Made by a program: the position numbers and the translations under genes. From Conchocele bisecta (taxonomy: Eukaryota > Mollusca > Bivalvia > Lucinida > Thyasiridae): a stretch of DNA of 64,000 nt. Shown piece by piece: positions 40,801 through 52,800 of the stretch (position 1 is the stretch's first letter; each line of letters starts with the position of its first letter). Where the stretch lies: contig CM055265.1 of assembly GCA_029237695.1 (NCBI GenBank), positions 46,499,056 through 46,563,055 of the forward strand, read 5' to 3'. A model generated the notes under the pieces. That model was not told the origin of the DNA and did no database searches. It worked only from the letters and a program-made list of their open reading frames with translations.

Positions 40801-43800
40801 GCACACTGTTGTTGTTTCTGTGACAGCTACGGCCTGTTTGCTGCGATATCCACACTGTTGTTGTTTCTGTGACAGCTACGGCCTGTTTGCTGCGATATCC
40901 ACACTGTTGTTGTTTCTGTGACAGCTACGGCCTGTTTGCCGCGATATCCACACTGTTGTTGTTTCTGTGACAGCTACGGCCTGTTTGCTGCGATATCTAC
41001 ACTACTGAAGGCAGACCTGGCCGAGTACCTGCCCACTGTGATGCACTTCATGTTGCTCTCACTGAAGACCTCCGAAGGTGTCCAGGTATAGTCCATAGAC
41101 CAGACTGATGAATAGGTTTCCAAAGTTTGAAAATCACAAGTATTAACCCTTTCAACACCAAATGCCTGTATAGTGGTATTGGCACATAGTGTATATCCAG
41201 ATGAGCGGGTTGGCTCATTGGGATCTGCACTTTTTGCAAGTCATTTTTGAGGAGAAAAAATAATGCCCTATCATAAATGGACTAGTCAAAAAATCATTTT
41301 GTAACAATTGCATTCGTTAAATTAACATATAAATACATTCCAGTAACTTAGGGGTGAAAGAGTTAAAATTGCCATTACAATCACTTCCAGGGTATGGTCG
41401 GTACAAGAATTGACGGAGATTGTTGATTTGTCAAACTGAGAAATCCTTCCTAATCTGACAGCCCTTGAAGTAGTTCTGAGGGAAGTTACTTGCGCTTGTC
41501 TGAAGTCCGAGCACATTCACATTAATTTTATCTTTGAAGCATTTGGGGGGTGGGGTGGGGTGGAGGGAGGAGGGGGTAATTTTTATGGCATCTGTCATTT
41601 GTACAACGATTGACTTCAAATGTCACATACTTCTTTATCACCATTCAGGTTTTTACTCGTTAGTCAAGTCGAAATACTTTGAAATTGGCACTTTTAAATC
41701 TGTTAAAGTTTTATCAAGTACAAAATATCTACATCTGTAAGTTCAGTTGACCTTAACCACATATTTACACACTGGGACCATCAGTTACCTTGGCGGGTGC
41801 GATATACTGTCTGTGTCCATCTAGTATTATCAATGCTACCAGCTAAGCGATTAGCCTTGCGATAACAATGTCCTTATTTTATATGTCCTTATTTTATATG
41901 TTCTTATTTTATAATCCAAGCTGCCAGCAAGGGGATTGATTAGTTTAGTGATAATGATGTCTTTGTTGTTTTTAAAATTATTACCAAATATGTTTATGTC
42001 CGATTATGTTTAAGAATTATTATAGGAATGAATGGCCTTTTTGTGGAATTTCTTGGGGTATAAACTTGGAAAAGTCGCGGGAATACTGGACGAAGGCCAG
42101 TATTCCTGCGACTTTTCCAAGTTTATATCCCCGATAAATTCCAGCATTTGAAATAAATTCATCAAGAAAATGTGTTTATTTTCCGTTTTCTTAAGAATTA
42201 TTTTAACTGCGCCTCACGGTTGCTGAAAGTAGTTTGGTGTGGGAGTTTACTGGGATATAAATTTTGGACAGAGACTTGCTACGGGCCAATCAAATGTTAG
42301 GGAATTGTGTAAATATTTTTGTTCTGGAATTATTTAATAATATTATTGCCTACGTTCGAAGGCGGAGTGTTATCGGGTAATGTGTAATGATTTTGCAAAT
42401 TGAGGCTTACAGATAAATTTCTGTTCAAATAAAATTAAAGACAAACTGACAGCAAATTTGCCAGAACTAGTTTTCCCCAATAAGAGTCGTTAAAATACAT
42501 CTTTCTCAATGTTAATATAATATATATAATATACCCACCAATAAGGAGCACGGCTGTTGTAGACCCATGTGAAGGAAGAGCAGAAAGTTTTCCTGTTTGA
42601 GGACCAGGAGTTTGAGGAGCAGCTGGACATAGAGGCTGAGGACGATGATGACGACGTGACCGAGGTCGCCTCGTAAGTCACGCCCGCCGCTGTACCATTA
42701 CTGTGATTACATGTGGCTGTAGCTGGAGAAATGGGGCTTATGGTATGTGTGACCATTGTAGCTCCTGATCAAATAGCACACTCATGTTGCTTGTTAGAAG
42801 CGTGACAGATGTTTCATTGATGTACTCGTGATCAGTGCAGATCCTGATCAGACTGTGCGGATGCACAGGCTGATCTGGATCTACACTGGTCGCAAAACCC
42901 ATAAGCCCCATTTCTACAGTCACAGCAACATATAGAGAATACCAGGATGCTGTCAATTTTTTCAGGCAAGGCTAGAAAACGTGTAGGAGTCGAGCCTCTG
43001 AATTCCTATTATTTCTGAGTCCAGTCTGAACTTGGATGTCAATAGATACTAGCACAGTACATTACTTATCAGTTAACATCTAATGCTACAGTACATACAT
43101 TTAATGCTATAGTATGGACAAATTTTACATGTTTTTCATTGCAAAGAACATAGAACTGTATCAGTCGGTATGTTATAATGTATGTATTAGGCCAAGGCAT
43201 AGCTCATTACATGATCATACAGCATTCAATCAATTGATTGTAAGTCCTGCCACTGCCCTGTCATGCTCCCACTATCACATTCTGAGGATGTACGTCTACT
43301 TCTATCTCCTAATTAAGTCCTCGGTCTGTCCACGTTTTTCATTCTTCTGTAACTTCTTTTCCGTATGAACGATTGGCTTAAACCATCATGTGCATGTTTA
43401 TCATCATCCATATTTTCATTCCCCACCCATGCTCTCAGCTCAAAGCCAAAGTCGAATTACATGAATGAAATTTCCTGTAAATGTGTGTAATTTCCAATCC
43501 GGTATCAATACTTTTCGAAGTAAGCAAACAAGTCTGTAATTTACAAACTGAATATACCAACCAGTCTGTTCACACTGTCAAAATATATTTTCAGCGTTAA
43601 AAACATAAACGGCAGATGATAATATTTAATTCTGTATTGTAAGTGTTAAATACTGTACATGTACTTTATTTTTCAATTCGTTGTAACCCGAAGTCGATGC
43701 CTGATACGACATTTTATCAGTCGGTATGTGTTCAGCCAATACATTTGAACCTCCATGTATGGCCACCCTCTCTATTAAAGCCAATATTTTATATCCCAAT

Positions 43801-46800
43801 TGGGCAATTGCCTCTATATTTAACCTCTCTACAACAACCACCTCTACAACAACCACCTCTACAACAACCACCTCTACAACAACCCCTCTACAACAACTCT
43901 CAACCACCTCTACAACAACCACCTCTACAACAACCACCTCTACAACAGCCACCTCTACAACAACCACCTCTACAACAACCACCTCTACAACAACCACCTC
44001 TACAACAGCCACCTCTACAACAGCCACCTCTACAACAGCCACCTCTACAACAGCCACCTCTACAACAGCCACCTCTCTACAACAGCCACCTCTACAACAG
44101 CCACCTCTACAACACCACCTCTACAACAGCCACCTCTACAACAACCACCTCTACAACAACCACCTCTACAACAACCACCTCTACAACAACCACCTCTACC
44201 ACACAACTCTACACACCACCTCTACAACACCACCTCTACTAACAGCCACCTCTACAACAGCAACCACCTCTACAACAGCCACCTACTCAACACAACCACC
44301 TCTACAACAGCCACCTCTACAACAGCCACCTCTACAACAACCACCTCTACAACAGCCACCTCTACAACAGCCACCTCTACAACAACCACCTCTACAACAG
44401 CCAGTTTTGTGTCATCCCATGAGTGGCTGTTGCACTGTAAACAATTTTGTGTTGTTTTCAACGAAGACCATGTCATAATTGCTCATTCTGTAACGTTACT
44501 TGATAAATAGAATAACATGCTAGTGTATTTTGATAGCAAGTTTATCGGGCTTGGCTCGGAAACGGTAGGAATTTCTTGGTGAGCCTTGGAATTCCTACAC
44601 GTTTCCTAGCCTTGCCTGATAAACTTGATATCAAAAGACATTTGCCCTTACATCGCTATCTTAATTTTTGTCGTCTGCTGTTTATTTTCCATTTTTATCA
44701 TCAAAAACATGCTTTGACAGCACTTTAGAATACTTTACAACATGCTTTGACAGCACTTCAGAATCATTTCCATTTGAAATGATTCTGAAGTGCTGTCAAA
44801 CCATGTTTTTATTGAGAAATAAGGCAAGATATAAAAGCAACAGCAGACGACAATTGTTGTGTGTAGCGGTCTAAGGGTTAGGTATTAATGGGTTTAACGT
44901 CCCAGCATCAGCTAAGGTCATATAGAGACGGTACCACAGTTTAAAGTCTCATCTGACAGACCAGTGGGATGGAAATGGTCGTATTTGTTACGCCTATGAT
45001 GAGGCTTGAACTCGCAACTTCCAGTACTGAAGACCAATGCTATATCCCTTAAGCCACGTCCCATTCCGTGCACTGTAGAAAGCTTGTTACCTGATGTATT
45101 GCAGCATCAGTGTGGAGAACGCCTACATGGAGGAGAAAGAGGACACGGCCACTTCACTCGGGGAGATCGCCGTCAATGTCGGGTATGTTCTTAGTATCAC
45201 TGGTGCTGCACTCCGCGCCAGCGTATCATGTTTCACGTCGAAATAGATTCCAGATTCCCGACAAATTCCCATTCAGCTACATGCAGAAGATACTGCATTA
45301 TTATAGCATAAACACATTTTCGTGTAGTCAAATGTTTCACGTTCAAGTAGACGCCGGATTCCCATTCACAAATTCCCATTCACCTACATGCAGAAGATAG
45401 TGCAAAAACACATTTTCATCTTGTAACCGGCGCTGGTTACTAGACAAAAATGTGTTTGTGTTATATCCAAGTGGTATCTGTTCGGGAACGGTGCATTTTT
45501 CGACTTGAAACATTTTACGCGGGCGCGGAGTGCAGCACCAGTGAGTCGTTTCAAGGCCAACTGGTCATTTCACCATTTGCATTAACGTATTATAAGCCGG
45601 ATACAATTGCATACTTTTGCTATGTTCTCTATTTCTGTTGTGGAATACAGGTCGGGTTTCCTGCCTTATCTGGAGGAGAGTTACCAGCAGTTGCTGCAGC
45701 TGGTCGACTACCCGGCGTCACGCGTCAAGAAGGGCGCCGTCAACGGCCTCGGACAGTTCTGCATGTGTGTCCATAATGTCAACAAGGAGGGAACAAACAC
45801 AGGCTCGTCCACAACAGGTACACAACATTCCATTGAAATGAACATAGGCAGCACTCCAGAAAATTATGCAATTATTTTAGCTTATTGATTATTTAGTCCA
45901 AACATTGGATTTTGTGTCATTTTTAAAGGACTTAATGTAGGTCAAGTTATACATGCTTATTTTCACTATCTGAAATAGTACACATCGCGGCAGCACACAT
46001 GACTATAAATTACAAAACATGTGAATACCCCTGAACATTTTACTACCACGAAAACTGGCGGAAGGACAATACAGAAAAAGTTTTGTAACCCCCGGGTTCA
46101 TTGTAGCACTGAGTGCGATGCTGGAGACCGTGGTGCCCAAGTTCCTGACGGTGGTCGAGTTGGATGGGGACCGCGAGGTTGTCATGACGACGGTCGACGT
46201 GCTCCACGACCTACTAGAGAAGGTGGGCGCGCCGGTGTTGGCGGTGCCGGGAGCAACGGACCAGATCCTCACCAAGATGAAGCTCATCTTCACCCACCAG
46301 GTCGGGCTTTCCGCTCAGAACACTTTCTGATCATTTACTCCATTGTCCTGCTCAAAGTCCGGATGTTTGACTGAGACTTTGATCTTGAGATGGCTCGTTA
46401 CAAGACCGCTCATCTTGATCTACAATGTTTGCAAATGTTGGGTTTATGTTGAAAGGGTTAACATACAGTGCCTGCCTGTATATGAATGACCATCCTGTTG
46501 AAGGATTTAAATCCTCAATCAATTCACCCACCATACAGGTACAACTCTTGTTCTGTATATGACCATGCTGTTGAATGGACGTAAAACTCCAATCAATCAA
46601 CCCCGCCATGCAGATACATTCATGCCTATATATGCCTGTGTGTTGAACTGACATAAAAGCACTATCAATCTTGTGCAGGTACATTCCCATCTCCATGCTG
46701 ATGAATGGACGTAAAACCTCACCAATCAATTCCCACCCTCACATACAGTTAAACTTGCGTCTGTATGTGACCTTGATGTTGAACCAAAGTACAACCTCAA

Positions 46801-49800
46801 TCAGTCAATCCCCCCCCCCCCCCATAAAACATAAAACCCCTACCATCAGTCAATGGGTTGACTGTCTATTCGCCCATCAGGTAGGGGATGGGCTGTGGCT
46901 CTGGGGTAGAATACAGAACTTCAATACTACAAGTTTGTGAGTTCAAAACCTACCCTAGTGCATGAAAAATACTTTCATAACATTTCCATCCCACTTGTCT
47001 GTCGGATCAGACTTTAAACTGTGGTTCCGTCTCTCCATTACCTTGGCTGTTGCTCGGATGTTGAACCTATTCACTTTCATTTTGACCACCAGGTGGCATG
47101 CCAGGAGGACGAGGAGGAGGGCGATGATGAGGAGCAGCAGGCCGAGTTTGACGCGATGCTCATCGAGTCCGCCGGCGACGTGATTCCCATCGTCGCGAAA
47201 CTCGTCGGCGGACAGAACTTCCTTGGCTTCTTCGGGGGATTCCTGCCCGACCTGCTAAAGCGCATGGTACACTGCCCTCTATAGGTTACCTGTGAATGTT
47301 ATGTTTCACTTTATTCGGGGATTTCTGCCCGACCTGCTCAAACGCATGGTACACTGCCCCCTCTATAGGTTACCTGTGAATGTTATGTTTCACTTTATTC
47401 GGGGATTTCTGCCCGACCTGCTCAAACGCATGGTACACTGCCCTCTATAGGTTACCTGTGAATGTTATGTTTCACTTTATTCGGGGATTTCTGCCCAACC
47501 TGCTGAAGCGCATGGTACACTGCCCTCTATAGGTAGGGGGGGGGGGGGGAGGGGGGGGGGTAGTTTGTGCTCGATCTTTTCGAATGCATAATAGGTATTT
47601 TCCATTCTCTGTACAGGGAAAAAATCAATGAAACATTTGTGGTATCTTTATCATGCCGCAAAAAAACAATAACAGACCACAAATGTAGCATATTTTTCCA
47701 CTGGTCCTTAAATTCCTGGAAAGTCATGGAATTTGGAAAAATGGATTCCATGCCTGGAAAGTCATGGAATTTGAATTCCACTCCAATTATTGGTGTTGTT
47801 GAGCAAAGTTCAGTGCAATTTCATGAGTTTGATTTGATGTGGTAAGTAACTTCTCTCCCCAACACAAGTGTATTCCAGGCTCGACACCGTTTCATCAGCA
47901 TCATCCATGCAAATATGGGTCCTTGAATTTCGAAAACAGGTCCTTGAAAGTCTATATGGTGACATTGTTACAGTTTTTAATTCAAATTAAAAAAATAAAA
48001 CTTCGGAGGATTTCGAATGTATGTCTTGGTTTAATTGTATGGTAAGTTTCACTTTACCCTTTCAACATTACAGACCCCTTTAGCTATGCTTACAAACAGT
48101 GTAGATCCAGATGAGCCAGCTCATAACGATCTGCACCATTTGCGGATATTTTGTTATTTCTAAAAACAATACCCGTCTCTGAGAATTGGAATAGTCTGAA
48201 AAATGACATCTGGGGGTCGTTTCACTAAACTTTGTACGACCAAAATGTTCGAAAATTTCATCATCGTTTCACGTCATTGACAGAAAATATCACAGTTTCT
48301 GTAAATATATTTCATGAAAAATGTCACATGTTCGTAGGTACAAAATCACATGGCGTGTCTCAATATATACACAGCGGTCGACGAGTTCGATATCGGAGAA
48401 GTCGTTTGCTGTGGGGACGCTAGGGGAGACGATCGAGGCGATGGGGCCACCGGTGGTGATGTACGCGGAGACCCTCTACCCGATTCTCATGAAGATGATC
48501 CGCGAGGACGATGACGAGGTGCGCAGTAACTCCGTCTACTGTGTCGGGGTGCTCGCTGCCAACTGTGGACAGAAGATGCAGGGGTATCCTTGGTGTGGCT
48601 GTGTACTCCGGCTGTTTGTAAGCCATAAAGTTTAAACTGTATTTTACAATGATTACAAGCAAGATGGGAGTGTAAGTGTGATTCTGAATGTTGGAGGAAA
48701 CCAGAGTACCCAGAGGAAACCCAGTTGTCCGGTCTGCCGACCACCATACCATCTCACATATTGCCCCGGTCAAGGATCGAACTTGAGACGCATAGGTTAG
48801 ACACATTACTAACTATGCTAACCGGACAACCCAGATGTAAGCTCTACCGTTGACCTGTGGTACAGTTATAGGTTACATGCCAGGCACGGATCCTGGATTT
48901 CGGGTTAGGGGGGGCGTAAATATTTTGCAATACTTGACTATATTATCGAACGAGCTAAGCTCGTTCGATAATATAGTCAAGTATTGCAAAATAGTCGAGA
49001 TAGCGCTTAGGGAGGTCCAGGGGCATTCCCACCCGGAAAATTTTGCAAATCTACATCGCATTTCCTGCGTTCTGGCGCATTTTGGAGCAAAGATATTGAC
49101 ACTGTCACAGTATGTTTAGACATGATTTTTGATTGAAAACGTTTAAATTTTTAAACAATAAAAAACGACAGAAAAATGCATGGAGTACATGGCACTTGGC
49201 ATGAAACGTGCCTTGTAACTTGTAAAAAATCTTTACTCGGCGAATTTTAGGGGGGGCGTGTCGCCGGGCATGAAACGTGCCTTGTAACTTGTAAAAAATC
49301 TTTACTCGGCGAATTTTAGGGGGGGCGTGCGCCGGGTGCCCCCACCGCCCCCCCCCCCCCCCCCCCTGAATCCGCCCATGCATGCATTACAAGAACCGTG
49401 TATATGCTCGGAAAGTTTCATAAACACCAGGGGCCCGTTTCACTAAACTTTGTACGACTAAAATGTTTGTAAGTGCAAATTTAGGATTGTCTGGAAATGT
49501 CAATTGATGCATATGCAGCAAATGTAAATCCAATAATTGTTTACAAGAAAACATTGTTAATGTGAAATTTACAGACTATCATAATTTTGCACTTACGAAC
49601 ATTTTAGTCGTACAAAGTTTAGTGAAACTTCCCCCAGGGGGCCGAACTTTGTACAACTAAAATATTTGTAAGCGCAAAATTATGATAGTATGTAAATTTC
49701 ACATTAACGATTTTGTGTAAACAATTATTGGATTTACATTTATTGAGCATATATGCAGCCTATGTTCAATAAATGTACATCCATCAATTGAAATTTAGAC

Positions 49801-52800
49801 TTTTCTAAATATGCACTTACGAAAATTCAACAAAAAGGCCATTCATTCCTTATAATTCCAGCATTCCAGCATTTGAAATAAATTTATCAAGAAAAATTAT
49901 GTGTTTATTTTCCGTTTTCTTAAGAATTATTTTAACTGCGCCTCACGGTTACGGAAAGTAGTTCGGTGTGGGAGTTTACTGGGATATAAATTTTGGACAG
50001 AGACTTACTACGGGTCAATCAAATGTTAGGTAATTGTGTAAATATTTTTGTGCTGGAATTATTTAGGGTATAATACCCGTAGCTGTACGTTTGATTGGTC
50101 AAGGCCGAGCTGTGCTTGAGAGCTGTGTTCATGCATGGTCTATGAGTTTGAGTATGAATTTTGCGAGCTTCATAATTCCTATGTGTTTTCTAGCCTTGCC
50201 TGATAAACTTGATATTTGAACACAGGCAATCTGTATTTCATGTGCTGGCTGGGAGTACGTGAAATAGTGATGTGGACCCTGCGGACTTTTATGTTTTTGG
50301 TCGCAATTTGGTGCTTATGGCATTTGTTGGCTTCTGAATTGCTAACACTCCTGGGGGCCGTTTCACTAAACTTTGTACGACTAAAATGTTCGTAAGTGCA
50401 AAATTATAATAGTTTGTAAATTTCACATTAAAACTATTTTCTTGTAAACGAATATTGGATTTACATTTATTGAGCATAGGCTGCATATGCAGCCTATGCT
50501 CATTAAATGTAAATCCATCAATTGAAATTTCCAGACGATCCTAAATTTGCACTTATGAACATTTTAGTCGTACGAAGTTTAGTGAAACGGGCTCGTGTAT
50601 TATATAAGACTCTATGTAGTTAAATGGATGTTTCACTGATTGAATGGCGAACAGTGTAGTCCCAGATGTGCAGGCTGATCTGTATTTGCTTAAATACCCA
50701 ATTAATATTGCCAAAAACCCAATTGAAATCCGAAGTAGTGAGTATCAAAAATCAATGAAAAATTTGTGGTATCTTTATCATGCTGCAAAAAACAATGACA
50801 GACCACAAATGTAGCATATTTTTCCATGAAAACACATCTTGGTATTTCATTAGAATTGTCTCCAAACAGCAGTTTGATTTCATTTTACCTGATTACGGTA
50901 AAATTTTTAAATACCCAATTGCTTCAGAAATGATGGAGTGACAATACTCAATTACTAATGCTGGATCTGGGACTATACTAGTCGCAAATGTGGTAAGCCC
51001 CATTTTTCCGGTCCCAGCCAGCCACATTAATTAGAAATCGGGATCAGTTTACTTGAATTGTGAATTACACTTACTTAACCTACTGTTAAATTCCTTAACC
51101 ATGAGCAGTCACTATACAGAAGTTCTGAAAGCCTTGTTTGAGATCCTGAACAAGGAGTCGAATGGTCGAGTGATCGACAACATCAGTGCCGCAGTGTGTC
51201 GCATGATCATGTCGAGTCCCAACGCTGTTCCACTCGATGTGGTAAGTACAAAGTTGTCCACCTAGAGTTTGTGGTAAGAGAGTGTGTAACGAATGGCCAC
51301 TTATCTACAACAGCCACCTCTTTGTAACAGCCAATAATATATATCCGAAATGGACAATTGCCAAATGTTTAACTAGCCTACAACAGCGGGGATGGGTTGT
51401 GGCCCCAAGGGTTAGAACTTTCCGGAGGTTGTTGGTTCATATCTCGCCTTAAGCATCAAAATCACTTTATAGTATTCCATCCCGCTAATCTTTCGAATGT
51501 GACTTGAAACCGAGGTCCCGTCCCTATATGACCTTCGCTGTTGCTGGGACGTTACACCAGTTCACTTTCTACAACAGCGAGTTTTGTGTCTGCCCATGGG
51601 TGGCTGTTGTAGAGTGGTTGCACGGTAGAACCACTCTAAACCGACATCCAGAAAAATTCCTTGAACGTTGAAATTTGACATGGCTCACTGTAATTTATCT
51701 CTGATTATGTTATCTGTTTCTGATTGTAAAGCATAAAACATGTACCGATAATGTAGCTATCAGTGTTCTTTAATATATTTTGGTAGTTTTTTCGGAAGAA
51801 GTTGAGGCCATGTTATATGCCTTTGATGTCTCCAGTGTTCAGCACAAATACTTACTCGACTAGTTCTAGTTGAAATACCACTTGAAATGTGTCTGTGACT
51901 GGAGAAATGGGGCTTATGGTATTTGTGACCACTGTAGCTCCTGATCAAATAGCATACTTCTGTAGCCTGATAATGATCTATACTGCTTGTTAAAAGCATG
52001 ACAGGCGTTTTTATGGCGAACAGTGCAGATCCTAATCAGACTGTGCGGATGCACAGGCTGATCTGGATCTAAACTGGTCGCAAAACCCATAAGGCCCATT
52101 TCTCAAGTCGCAGTCAAAAATATGTTTAATGAAATCACAGGTACATAAAATAAACTGCTGTGTTTGTTGAATCCGCATGCTGAAAGGTTGGTGTAGTGAT
52201 ATCTGCCATTCTGTGTTAAACTGTTTCTTTTGACCTATCCAAATGTTTGAACGATTTATTCGTGGCTGTGACTGTAGAAATGGGACTTATGGGTTTTGCG
52301 ACAAGTGTATATCCAGATCAGCCTGTGCATTCGCACAGTCTGATCAGGATCTACACTTTTCGCCATTTTGTTCAATGAAATGTGCGTTGTACTTCAATAT
52401 AGATCCGTATCGGGCTACAGGAATGTGCTATTTGATCAAGAGTTACTGGTCAAAAATCCCATGAAACCCATTTCTCCAGTCACAGCCACATCATGAGACC
52501 CCATTGTTCAGTCTCCATTGAATCTCACATTGCCAGGTAGTGCCCGTGATTGTGAAGCATTTACCCTTGAAGGAGGACTTCGACGAGAATCAGACTGTGT
52601 ATAAATGTATTACACAGCTGTATGCCAACGGCAATCAACAGGTGTGTATATGTTGTGTTTGTATGCTGGTGACGACCCTGTACAAATGTATTACACAGCT
52701 GTATGTCAACAGCAATCAATAGGTGTGTCGCGTGTACACTGATGTTACGACCGTGTGCAAATGTATTACACAGCTGCATGTCATAATAATTCTAAATGTT

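Noticed and set aside
43643..44478. Thr/Ser-rich and Pro/Gln-rich open frames of about 150-250 codons
   Set aside because: A 15-base minisatellite keeps all frames open; no start context or domain.
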